Assembly (NCBI GenBank): GCA_900321525.1 | Contig: ONWL01000037.1 | Coordinates: 1 to 17,709 of the forward strand | Origin: an uncultured Eubacteriales bacterium | GTDB lineage: Bacteria > Bacillota > Clostridia > Lachnospirales > Lachnospiraceae | Direction: 5' to 3' | DNA: 17,709 nt | In this document: one piece after another, positions 1 through 6,559 of the stretch | Position numbering within the stretch: the first letter of the stretch is position 1 | How the letters are laid out: every line of letters starts with the position of its first letter | Made by a program: the position numbers and the translations under genes | Notes under the pieces: model-generated | What the model was told of the DNA's origin: nothing | The model's input: the letters and a program-made list of their open reading frames with translations, nothing else | The model's database searches: none

Positions 1-386
1 AAAGAATATAAAAGTTCTGTGGCTTTTTCTTTTACCATGTTTTTATCCTGTTTTTTCAAAGAAATCTGCGCAGAAACCAAAACGTTTTCAAGTGCTGTCA
101 TATAAGGAAACAGCATATAATCCTGAAATATGTAGCTGACATATTTTTGTCTCAGCTTCTGGTAACCGATTTCAGAAATATCCTGTCCATCCAGCAAAAT
201 TTTTCCCTGGTTCGGTATTTCCAAGCCCCCTAATAACATCAGACATGTGGTTTTTCCGGAACCAGATGGACCAAACAGTGCATATGTACTTCCTTTTTCG
301 AATTTCATAGTTCTGTTTTCCAGAACCGAAACCTTTGCTTTTCCTTTTCCCGTATATGAATAACTGACATTTCTCATTTCCAGCAT
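1..386 (-). CDS. ABC transporter ATP-binding protein (partial, runs off left edge)
   Basis: This is the ATPase subunit of an ABC transporter and supplies ATP hydrolysis for the permease encoded just upstream. The first 128 codons are visible. The ATG at 384-386 follows the strong ribosome binding site AGGAGGGG. The protein begins MLEMRNVSYSY. The Walker A motif GPSGSGKTT is at about residues 47-55, and a Q-loop region reading FQDYMLFPYMT follows near residue 100. The Walker B and signature motifs lie beyond the window. Only 25 nt separate it from the permease stop, so the two are co-transcribed. The sequence is of the MacB/LolD type that pairs with FtsX-fold permeases. The substrate is unknown; export of, or resistance to, a peptide is plausible because an Agr-type signalling locus lies upstream. 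Confidence 0.95.
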   Translation of the reverse strand, partial: MLEMRNVSYSYTGKGKAKVSVLENRTMKFEKGSTYALFGPSGSGKTTCLMLLGGLEIPNQGKILLDGQDISEIGYQKLRQKYVSYIFQDYMLFPYMTALENVLVSAQISLKKQDKNMVKEKATELLYS

Positions 387-411
387 ATCGTACCCCTCCT
401 TAACGTCCTGC

Positions 412-1740
412 TTACTCTAACAGTTTTCTGGGTCTTGTGACGCCTACAGAATAAAGTGGCAATATCAATGCGATTCCCCATGTTGCACCCCCAACAGCGC
501 ACATAATCAAAGCATTCCAACGATTCCATATCACATTACTGGCTACTGTCACAGCAAATCCCTGCCCTATGGCAGTATTTTTGTATCCACCAATCCCAAA
601 ACTTTGTGCATTTGTAATCACATGAATGCTAATATCATTCACAATCCTACAAATCAGCGGGGCACTTATGATGTAAATAAAAACTGAAACCACCATACCT
701 GATAAAATATACAATCCTGTAATGGCAGAAAATCGGCCTATACAAAATCTTTTCCTCTCACCAAGAATCAAATACATGGCAGTTTCCTTCTGATACTGAT
801 CTGCAAACATTGAAATTGTGATCAAAATGATAATCTGTCCAATCACAAATACCAGCACACAAATCAACTGGGACAGACGGTTCATCAGAACCACAATCTG
901 ACATTCATCCTCCAGATAATAAGTGGTATTATCATACACCATGACATCCTGTCCAAAATTTTCATGAATTTCATTCCCAACTGTTTGCAGATTCTGAATG
1001 TCATCTACATAAATCTCACAGCCATTATACGCATAGGATTCAAAAGGAATGAGACTGAGTGCATTATAATAATCAATGAAGATTGTATTATATGGACTAT
1101 GAATATATACGGATTCACCTTCTTCATTGGCTTCCAGAATTTCAAACTCACTGTCGACTTCATAAATGCCGCATATAGGAACGGTGATTGTCACATCATA
1201 ATTTTTTGCATACAACTCCACTTCGTCCCCAATCCCCAGAGAATTCAATCCTGCATATCTGCTTTCAACCAAAACGCCCTGAGTATTGGTATCGGGAAAA
1301 ACCCCTTCTATAAGAGAAACCGCTTTCTCCCAGCGAAAAAGTCTGTACATAGGAATATCCATCTGGGCCAAAAGAACCATATCATCCCCCACATGTCGGG
1401 TATCCTCTGATGTTTCTTTCGGATCGCTTCCTGTATGCTCTTTCACATTAGACGTGCCAACTGGTGTAACCAGTATCTCCGTCCAGTTGCTTACACCGGT
1501 TACATGTGCAAGATTCTCTATCCGTTCATAATCAGACGCAGAAAGATTCAGATGCTCTCCGGTAATATACAGTGCAGACCCGTTATAGCGATATGCATCT
1601 TCTTTTGCATGGATCCCTGTATCGTACAGAAACAACCCGATCAGTTCTCCCCAGAAAATCGCTGCCATCAATATGACAAGTAAAACAGATTGCCCTTTAT
1701 TTCGAACAAAATACAATGATGCAGATTTTAAAGCGTCCAT
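412..1740 (-). CDS. FtsX/MacB-type ABC transporter permease
   Basis: A 442-residue membrane protein with the classic MacB/FtsX layout. It has one N-terminal membrane helix (about residues 18-40), a large extracytoplasmic domain (about 41-285) and three C-terminal helices (about 290-312, 335-362 and 405-430), ending in the basic tail RPRKLLE typical of this fold. The ATG at 1740 has a perfect AGGAGG ribosome binding site 4 nt upstream. The ATPase gene follows after 25 nt, so the pair forms a mechanotransmission-type transporter. Such transporters usually act on substrates in the envelope (peptide or antibiotic efflux, bacteriocin immunity, lipoproteins). The secreted-protein gene directly upstream is a possible substrate or target, but this is inferred from position only. 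Confidence 0.88.
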   Translation of the reverse strand: MDALKSASLYFVRNKGQSVLLVILMAAIFWGELIGLFLYDTGIHAKEDAYRYNGSALYITGEHLNLSASDYERIENLAHVTGVSNWTEILVTPVGTSNVKEHTGSDPKETSEDTRHVGDDMVLLAQMDIPMYRLFRWEKAVSLIEGVFPDTNTQGVLVESRYAGLNSLGIGDEVELYAKNYDVTITVPICGIYEVDSEFEILEANEEGESVYIHSPYNTIFIDYYNALSLIPFESYAYNGCEIYVDDIQNLQTVGNEIHENFGQDVMVYDNTTYYLEDECQIVVLMNRLSQLICVLVFVIGQIIILITISMFADQYQKETAMYLILGERKRFCIGRFSAITGLYILSGMVVSVFIYIISAPLICRIVNDISIHVITNAQSFGIGGYKNTAIGQGFAVTVASNVIWNRWNALIMCAVGGATWGIALILPLYSVGVTRPRKLLE

Positions 1741-1760
1741 ATATCCTCCTATTGCAGAAT

Positions 1761-1786
1761 GGACGACAACTTCTTAGTTGTCGCCC
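1761..1786 (-). other. Stem-loop between the secreted-protein gene and the permease gene
   Basis: Arms CGACAACT (1764-1771) and AGTTGTCG (1776-1783) are perfect inverted repeats around a 4-nt loop. On the minus-strand RNA a G-U pair and two G-C pairs extend this to an 11-bp stem. No run of U follows, so it is not a classical intrinsic terminator. It may stabilise the 3' end of the upstream message or lower expression of the transporter relative to the secreted protein. Confidence 0.6.
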
Positions 1787-1819
1787 ACATCTTCTCAATC
1801 CTTATCATTCATATATTCT

Positions 1820-2248
1820 TTACTGAATAACAACATAACTTCCAGACTTTATAGTAATATACACTGTATCATTATTATTTGTGAAATAAGGCTGATAATA
1901 TGCAGTCGATCCAGTTAATGTTTTAGATGTCTCTGATGTCTCATACGCATTAAGTGTTCCACTATACCAAGAATACTTTGTTCTTGTGCTATATTTCATA
2001 AATCCGTACGCAATTTTGCTTCCCTTCGTGTCCAGATAAAATTTCATTTTCTGGGTACCACCGTTTGTCAACTGATACCCACTAACCTGATTGGTTGGAA
2101 ACCAACTACAGGTGTTGTTAGGTTCCAATGATACAGAATTTAATTTCACAGTTGTAGAACTTGCTTTTACAATGCTTTGAATATTAGTCGTTCCCAAACA
2201 AATACCAATAATTAAAACTAAAACCAAAATTTTTCTAAACTTTTTCAT
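1820..2248 (-). CDS. Small secreted protein of unknown function, agr-linked
   Basis: A 142-residue protein with a clear Sec signal peptide: basic MKKFRK, a hydrophobic core LVLVLIIGICLG, and a likely cleavage after VKA near residue 29. The cysteine in the core does not sit in a convincing lipobox. The mature part (about 113 residues) is rich in Ser, Thr, Tyr and Asn, ends in the strand-like stretch YITIKSGSYVVIQ and looks like a small beta-sandwich. I do not recognise the family. The ATG has the ribosome binding site GGGGGA and lies only 15 nt after the agrD-like stop, so it is read with the signal genes. It could be a quorum-controlled effector or bacteriocin-like protein, with the downstream ABC transporter giving export or immunity; that role is a guess. 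Confidence 0.8.
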   Translation of the reverse strand: MKKFRKILVLVLIIGICLGTTNIQSIVKASSTTVKLNSVSLEPNNTCSWFPTNQVSGYQLTNGGTQKMKFYLDTKGSKIAYGFMKYSTRTKYSWYSGTLNAYETSETSKTLTGSTAYYQPYFTNNNDTVYITIKSGSYVVIQ

Positions 2249-2263
2249 AAATCAAATCCCCCT

Positions 2264-2404
2264 TTACTTTGTTCTTTGTACCCATTTTTTAATTGTTTCA
2301 GATTCTTTTGGCTGATAATGATTCCATGGAGACGTTCTTATCACCGCTTTCTTTGCTGCCCATTCAGCCAGACTTGTTAAACCTTGTGCGATTTCTTTTT
2401 TCAT
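2264..2404 (-). CDS. AgrD-like autoinducer precursor without cysteine
   Basis: A 46-residue peptide, MKKEIAQGLTSLAEWAAKKA followed by VIRTSPWNHYQPKESE and a charged tail. It has the three AgrD parts: an amphipathic N-terminal helix, a short core and an acidic or charged C-terminal recognition tail. Aligned without gaps, S25-P-W-N-H-Y-Q-P-K-E matches the core and tail of Clostridium perfringens AgrD (CLWFT then HQPEE, recalled from memory): Ser replaces Cys, while the Trp and the Q-P-x-E tail are kept. The mature signal would be a Ser lactone, probably SPWNH with or without Thr24 or Tyr30. The gene overlaps the 3' end of agrB by 41 nt in another frame and has GGAAAGGTGG upstream. It is too short for usual ORF cut-offs. 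The identity rests on position and layout. Confidence 0.72.
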   Translation of the reverse strand: MKKEIAQGLTSLAEWAAKKAVIRTSPWNHYQPKESETIKKWVQRTK

Positions 2405-2900
2405 ACAGCATATTCACCACCTTTCCTATCAACATTGATATAACAACTTCCAACATGTTGACAAACAAAATATAAGCCATTTCTACTTTCACATATTGAA
2501 AAATTATTATCAAACATATAATTCCTACTGCCAACCAACGTGACCAAACCCTATTCGTATGTCGAACATGATCATCTAATATTTTGTTTGGATGTTCTAC
2601 CGGCGCAATCTTCCATATAACAAGGAAAAAAATAACACATAAAACAATTACTGTTTCCCTGCTTATCTTGTTGACCAATAGTTCTGGTAAATACAATACT
2701 GCCATATAGAAAACGATTGTTATAATCAGACACCGTACTCTTGTTGAAGCATGATATCCTCCCAGTTTTTCTGCAACACAGCAGGAAAATACCAAGTATA
2801 TCAGAGTCATATCTGTCCTATGCACAACGAATCCTATTAACAACAATAACATTGCTGATGTGATTCCGTCTATCAATGAACGCAATCCATATTCGAGCAC
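2364..2900 (-). CDS. agrB: AgrB-like autoinducer-processing peptidase (N-terminally interrupted)
   Basis: An integral-membrane cysteine protease that cuts AgrD and closes the (thio)lactone ring. The motif EKLGGYHASTRVRC holds the catalytic His and, seven residues later, the catalytic Cys, matching the H77/C84 spacing of staphylococcal AgrB. Several hydrophobic helices follow. The open frame begins at a GTG (2900) with no convincing ribosome binding site, giving 178 residues. The same frame continues upstream past an in-frame TGA (2937-2939) to an ATG at 2960 with a good site (GAGAGGAG). The extra residues (MLNKVVN, stop, LITNTDEVHNAE) look like a normal AgrB N-terminus in which a Trp codon has become TGA. 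The intact gene would span 2364-2960, 198 residues. The copy here may be a pseudogene or be translated by restart or readthrough. Confidence 0.85.
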   Translation of the reverse strand: MLEYGLRSLIDGITSAMLLLLIGFVVHRTDMTLIYLVFSCCVAEKLGGYHASTRVRCLIITIVFYMAVLYLPELLVNKISRETVIVLCVIFFLVIWKIAPVEHPNKILDDHVRHTNRVWSRWLAVGIICLIIIFQYVKVEMAYILFVNMLEVVISMLIGKVVNMLYEKRNRTRFNKSG

Positions 2901-2936
2901 TTCTGCATTATGTACTTCGTCTGTGTTTGTTATCAG

Positions 2937-2960
2937 TCAATTTACAACTTTATTCAACAT
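2937..2960 (-). other. Seven-codon start fragment of agrB ending in an in-frame TGA
   Basis: The ATG at 2958-2960 lies 7 nt after AGGAG and opens MLNKVVN before a TGA at 2937-2939. It is in the same frame as the agrB body, and the codons after the stop read like an AgrB N-terminus. This is therefore the original start of agrB rather than an independent gene, though it could act as a leader for translational restart at the GTG at 2900. Confidence 0.7.
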
Positions 2961-2990
2961 GGCAATTCTCCTCTCACATTTCTTACCCCA

Positions 2991-3019
2991 ATTCTATCAT
3001 TTTTTTTAAAGAGAAAAAG
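2991..3019 (-). promoter_or_regulatory. Predicted agrBD-side promoter with weak -35
   Basis: On the minus strand TAGAAT (2996-2991) fits a -10 box, with CTTTTT (3019-3014) at a 17-bp spacing where the -35 should be. The poor -35 is typical of promoters that need an activator. The predicted start would be about 25 nt before the agrB ATG at 2960. Confidence 0.45.
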
Positions 3020-3025
3020 TATTCT

Positions 3026-3053
3026 GTCAAAATCAACAGATTTTAGGCAAAAT
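3026..3053. promoter_or_regulatory. Pair of direct repeats, candidate LytTR regulator sites
   Basis: GTCAAAAT (3026-3033) and GGCAAAAT (3046-3053) are direct repeats with a 20-bp period, about two helical turns, lying between the divergent arms. LytTR regulators such as AgrA bind pairs of short direct repeats on one DNA face with roughly this spacing. The proximal repeat ends 6 bp upstream of the predicted -35 of the agrB side. The repeat sequence does not match the staphylococcal AgrA site, so the assignment rests on spacing and position. Confidence 0.4.
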
Positions 3054-3086
3054 TGACATGGTTTTTGGCTGTGTAAAATGTATAAT
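3053..3086 (+). promoter_or_regulatory. Predicted promoter of the regulator-kinase pair
   Basis: A perfect -10 TATAAT (3081-3086) lies about 32 nt before the first ATG of the response regulator gene. The only good -35, TTGACA (3053-3058), is 22 bp away, too far for a standard promoter; at 17 bp there is only the poor ATGGTT. The alternative -10 TAAAAT (3074-3079) gives a 15-bp spacer. Activation by a bound regulator would fit. Confidence 0.4.
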
Positions 3087-3117
3087 AAGAGCATACGAAG
3101 AGACAGGGAGGTAACAG

Positions 3118-3837
3118 ATGATGTATCGTATTTCTATTTGTGATGATGAACCTTTTTTTCTAAAGCGGCTGAAAGAAATGACGATTGCTTTCTTTTCAGA
3201 TAAAGAAGAAGTACAATTGCAAACTTTTCATGACCCTGCCTTCCTGTTGAAACATCTTCCTGCATCAGATTTGTTTCTTTTGGATGTGAAAATGCCAGAG
3301 GTATCAGGAATGGAACTGGCACAAAAAATCCGGCTGGCATATCCGAATGCGTCTATTATTTTTATAAGCAGTCTCTATGAGCCTGTATTTGAATCATTCC
3401 AATATTCACCGCTCCGTTATGTCCGCAAAGAAAATCTGGACACAGAACTGCCCGCTGCTCTGTCAGCATTTGTAAATATACAGAGATCAGCTTCCGAAAC
3501 ATTTGAGATTCCTTTTAACGGATATTCTATCGTCCTTCCGATCAGAACAATCCGTTACCTTGAATCCACCGGACATTATATTGATATTCATACTGTCACC
3601 AAAGATTATCGTATCCGTGGAAAACTCAGTGATTATCTTCCTGTCCTTCTCCAGTATGACATGGCCCAACCCGGAAAAAGTTATTTGGTAAATCTGGCCT
3701 TTGTGTCCGTATTTACCAAAAGTCATGTCATTTTAGATAATGGTCTGGATTTGACATTGACGCGAGGCTATAAAAGCACTTTTCATAGTGCCTTCATGAA
3801 ATACCAAAGGAGTTTTCATAGTGTTATTCATGTATAA
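3118..3837 (+). CDS. LytTR-family response regulator (AgrA-like)
   Basis: A 239-residue cytoplasmic DNA-binding response regulator. The receiver domain (about residues 3-120) shows the acidic pair CDDE (9-11), the phospho-acceptor Asp56 in FLLDVKMP, Ser84/Ser85 in FISS and the conserved Lys104 in YVRKEN. The C-terminal LytTR domain (about 135-235) contains IRYLESTGHYIDIHT and ends in SYLVNLAFVSVFTKSHVIL and LTRGYK, the usual beta-strand pattern. GGGAGG lies 6 nt before the first ATG and 9 nt before a second in-frame ATG at 3121; either could be used. The kinase gene overlaps its 3' end. It is expected to control the divergent agrB-side operon, like AgrA, after phosphorylation by the adjacent kinase. 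Confidence 0.92.
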   Translation: MMYRISICDDEPFFLKRLKEMTIAFFSDKEEVQLQTFHDPAFLLKHLPASDLFLLDVKMPEVSGMELAQKIRLAYPNASIIFISSLYEPVFESFQYSPLRYVRKENLDTELPAALSAFVNIQRSASETFEIPFNGYSIVLPIRTIRYLESTGHYIDIHTVTKDYRIRGKLSDYLPVLLQYDMAQPGKSYLVNLAFVSVFTKSHVILDNGLDLTLTRGYKSTFHSAFMKYQRSFHSVIHV

Positions 3838-5131
3838 TTTATCAGAAGTGATTGGTTGCATCTTGTATTTTGTTTTTTCAATTCTCGTATTGGAAGCTCT
3901 ATTTGACCATTCCGCCCATTGGAATATTCGATACCTGTTGCTGGCAATGATCCTGTATTTTCCACTGACCTCCCCCCCATTGACACGAATTCCAAACATC
4001 GCAGGCTCACTGATTTCCATGGGCATCATTTATGGGTTATCCATCATATGTTACACCGGAACCAGTAAAACAAAGTTTCTGGTGATCATCCTCTATAACA
4101 TTTGTGATATTTTGGTTGGAAATCTGGTATTCTTCCTCAGTTCAACCATTTTCAATAAAAGTTTTGATGAGTTATCCATCTCTGGCTCTTTTGCCAGAAT
4201 ATATCTTCTGATTATGATTTATCTCATTGAATATCTGTGTATCACAAGGTTGAAAAAACATACTCCTGTATCAGTTTATATTTCTGCTGAAGGTAACATG
4301 ATTTCCTTCCTGTTTTTCCTTTGCAGCTTTGGTATTGTTTTTATCAATTACAGCATTCTTTTTTATTTATCCGAAGAAAATACAATGCTGGAACTTTTAT
4401 GTCTGATACTGACTTGTCTGATGCTATTGATGATTTTTATGACCATGTTCCTTTTAAACAGACTGTGGCAGAAGAATCAACGGCTTTATGAGTATAATCT
4501 TACAAAAATTCAAGTGAAACAACAGCAAAAGCAATTACTTTCATTGAAAGAAAACGAGGAACAGATCAAAGAGATTCGTCATGATATGAAAAATTACCTG
4601 ATTTCATACCGTGCCTTACTGATAGAAGGCAGGATACAGGAAGTCATCGATGAACTAGATAAAATGATTGATACAAAGCTGGCTCCCAAACCAACAGAAT
4701 TCTGTAGCAATCAGCTGGTTAACACTTTGCTCATGCAAAAATATATGGAATGTCAGGAGAAGAATATTCCTATTTCTGTCCATACAATCATTTCAGATTC
4801 CTATGAGGACATCGAAACGCTTGTAGCAATTTCCAACCTAATAGATAACGCCATCGAAGCATCCGAAAAGTTGCCACCGGAAAAGGCATCTGTCTCCATC
4901 GAAATTGTTCCACGTCCCAACGGTATCAGTATTTTGATTGCAAACCATATAGATCGTTCTGTTCTCCTTGCAAACCCTGATCTGACTACAACGAAACCAG
5001 ACAAAAAACAGCATGGCATAGGGATTCAAAGTGCAAAGCGTATCATAGAACAGAAAAATGGAATCCTTGAAATATATGAAGAAAACAACAAGTTCTGTGT
5101 ACAGATTTATATACCCTGCTTTGGGGTTTAA
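3821..5131 (+). CDS. GHKL sensor histidine kinase (AgrC-like)
   Basis: A 436-residue membrane kinase expected to sense the AgrD-derived peptide. About seven hydrophobic helices fill residues 5-215, followed by a coiled linker. The phospho-acceptor His254 is in EIRHDMKNYL, the form typical of AgrC kinases. The N-box is SNLIDNAIEA (338-347) and the glycine box is HGIGIQS (398-404), giving a HATPase_c/GHKL domain. The GTG start at 3821 is chosen because AAAGGAG is 8 nt upstream; an ATG at 3830 is 17 nt away. Translation is coupled to the regulator gene by a 17-nt overlap. The order regulator-then-kinase and the divergence from agrBD differ from the staphylococcal BDCA order. Confidence 0.93.
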   Translation: MLFMYNLSEVIGCILYFVFSILVLEALFDHSAHWNIRYLLLAMILYFPLTSPPLTRIPNIAGSLISMGIIYGLSIICYTGTSKTKFLVIILYNICDILVGNLVFFLSSTIFNKSFDELSISGSFARIYLLIMIYLIEYLCITRLKKHTPVSVYISAEGNMISFLFFLCSFGIVFINYSILFYLSEENTMLELLCLILTCLMLLMIFMTMFLLNRLWQKNQRLYEYNLTKIQVKQQQKQLLSLKENEEQIKEIRHDMKNYLISYRALLIEGRIQEVIDELDKMIDTKLAPKPTEFCSNQLVNTLLMQKYMECQEKNIPISVHTIISDSYEDIETLVAISNLIDNAIEASEKLPPEKASVSIEIVPRPNGISILIANHIDRSVLLANPDLTTTKPDKKQHGIGIQSAKRIIEQKNGILEIYEENNKFCVQIYIPCFGV

Positions 5132-5136
5132 ACTTG

Positions 5137-5157
5137 TTTCGCAAAACCTTCGCGAAA
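5137..5157. terminator. Weak hairpin between convergent genes
   Basis: TTTCGC (5137-5142) and GCGAAA (5152-5157) pair around a 9-nt loop in the short gap between the kinase gene and the convergent peptidase gene. The stem is short and no U-run follows, so this is only a possible bidirectional terminator. Confidence 0.25.
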
Positions 5158-5186
5158 TATTGGATCCTGAATAGTTACCTTCCTTC

Positions 5187-5681
5187 TTAATTACAAACAG
5201 AAAACCTATTTCTCACCCAGGCTTTGACATGACTGAGCCCTCTCAGCCCCCACAGCAAATAGCGGCGAATGGGATAAAGAAAACTCCAAATATCGAAAAT
5301 CATCCGCCACAGCGGCGCATCACAGGAAATCGTCTTCCCCTTTCGGATGAAGCTGCATGCCTTTGCCTTTACACAGTTTCTGGGAAACAAACCATCCCGA
5401 AAGCAGTTGCCATCTCCGGTTGTTTCAAACCGTTCCGGTTCTAACCGGGTAATGCGGTGCAGCATATAATTTCCAAGCGGTGTCTGAAACAGGCTCACAT
5501 CCCCTTTTTTCAGATTGTTGGGGGAGCAGCGCTTCACGATCACCTGATCTCTGCCGTGACACAGGAATGGCCACATACTCATACCCGTGACAGTAAAAAC
5601 TGCCTGCCGATCCTCGGCAAGCAGTGCTTCCATCGCTGTGAATAGTGCTTTCGAGGAAATCCAGCGTTTTTCCTCCATCAT
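5187..5681 (-). CDS. S24/S26-type (SipW-like) serine peptidase of the RiPP operon
   Basis: A 164-residue protein related to type I signal peptidases. The nucleophile motif is TVTGMSMWPFL, with Ser35, and the second catalytic position is YMLHRI, with His75 in place of Lys as in SipW/ER-type signal peptidases. The downstream TGDGN (88-92) fits the conserved GD motif. A hydrophobic stretch (WRMIFDIWSFLYPIRRYLLW) near the C-terminus could anchor it to the membrane. The frame stays open upstream to 5795, inside the preceding gene, but the ATG at 5681 has GGGAGG 9 nt upstream and begins right at the family's usual N-terminus. It is the last gene of the operon, 20 nt after the kinase-like gene. It probably trims the modified peptide, although cleavage of the precursor is not shown. 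Confidence 0.82.
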   Translation of the reverse strand: MMEEKRWISSKALFTAMEALLAEDRQAVFTVTGMSMWPFLCHGRDQVIVKRCSPNNLKKGDVSLFQTPLGNYMLHRITRLEPERFETTGDGNCFRDGLFPRNCVKAKACSFIRKGKTISCDAPLWRMIFDIWSFLYPIRRYLLWGLRGLSHVKAWVRNRFSVCN

Positions 5682-5701
5682 ATTAACATTCCTCCCATGA
5701 T

Positions 5702-6556
5702 TTATATTGCAGCCAGAAGAGCAGTTTTTAATGTACTGACAGAATCTGCGTCCGGTCGGCAATGAAGCGCAAATAAAGGAACCTGTTCCAGACAACTGAT
5801 TGCCAAATCAACAGCATTTGCCGAATACGCAGGATGCCATTTTGGGGCAATCATACGAGGGAACATCTTTTCCATGGCATTGAGAGGTGCGATACGACTG
5901 GCTTCATTTGCGTTTCCACGTGCCAAAAAAACAATCGCATCCAAAGAAATCCTGCGGTTGACACACTCTCCTGACGAACCGCTCCATGGTGTTCCATATG
6001 CATACCACCTTCCATGCTCCTTCCGGAGCAATGTCCGGTCACCATTGATGATCAAAGCGTTTTCATACTCTCGCCACAGGCGTGCGTGGGTACTCTTCCC
6101 TGTGCCAGATGCAGCAGTCAGGATGATACCTTTGCCCTGCCACTCTAAAATCACGCCATGAAGCACAAATGCCCCTTTTCCCGGTACTGCCCAGGCAAAC
6201 AAATTTCCCACCTTATCAAACCACTCATCTATATTACCATCACCATATGTCGTATGCAGATTCCAGTGCTTCAAATCTACATCCGATTCCAGATACACGT
6301 GCTCAGTCTCTGTGCCATACCACATGGTGACACCATTTGATGTCACACGAAGCTGTTGTTCTGTCATTGGCCGGTGAACCGGGCAGGCCGCTTGGATGGT
6401 AAGGGTAAAATCGGCCTGTTTCACTGGATTGCAAAGTGAAAATGCATCCATCACATGGGGGCAAAAAACCGGAGATGCCCCACGTTCCTTTTGCACAACC
6501 AGATGAAACCCGGCAATCTGATAAGAGGAAGGTAAAAATGCACCCAGATTATGCAT
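5702..6556 (-). CDS. HPr-kinase-like ATPase / putative peptide kinase
   Basis: A 284-residue soluble protein with the HPr kinase/phosphorylase core. The Walker A motif is AASGTGKSTHARLW (about 148-161), a downstream acidic motif is INGDRTLL (Asp173), and GTPWSGSSGE (about 188-197) matches the Ser/Gly-rich region seen in HprK-like enzymes of RiPP clusters. Relatives in lasso-peptide clusters (paeninodin-type kinases) phosphorylate a precursor side chain. HprK-related kinases also recur beside PqqD-like proteins in other predicted peptide systems. The ATG lies only 3 nt after the precursor stop, so translation is coupled. The likely role is phosphorylation of the peptide encoded next to it. It is not the housekeeping HprK, which has a different N-terminal domain and context. 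Confidence 0.83.
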   Translation of the reverse strand: MHNLGAFLPSSYQIAGFHLVVQKERGASPVFCPHVMDAFSLCNPVKQADFTLTIQAACPVHRPMTEQQLRVTSNGVTMWYGTETEHVYLESDVDLKHWNLHTTYGDGNIDEWFDKVGNLFAWAVPGKGAFVLHGVILEWQGKGIILTAASGTGKSTHARLWREYENALIINGDRTLLRKEHGRWYAYGTPWSGSSGECVNRRISLDAIVFLARGNANEASRIAPLNAMEKMFPRMIAPKWHPAYSANAVDLAISCLEQVPLFALHCRPDADSVSTLKTALLAAI

Positions 6557-6559
6557 AAA

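Noticed and set aside
2937..2939. TGA in agrB read as selenocysteine
   Set aside because: The sequence after the TGA shows no clear SECIS-like hairpin and AgrB families do not carry a redox residue there; a Trp-to-stop change is simpler.
5137..5157. Strong intrinsic terminator between the kinase and peptidase genes
   Set aside because: The stem is only 6 bp with a 9-nt loop and there is no U-run; kept only as a low-confidence feature.
5682..5795. N-terminal extension of the S26-like peptidase
   Set aside because: The extra 38 codons overlap the kinase-like gene, have no ribosome binding site and do not resemble the family; the ATG at 5681 has GGGAGG.
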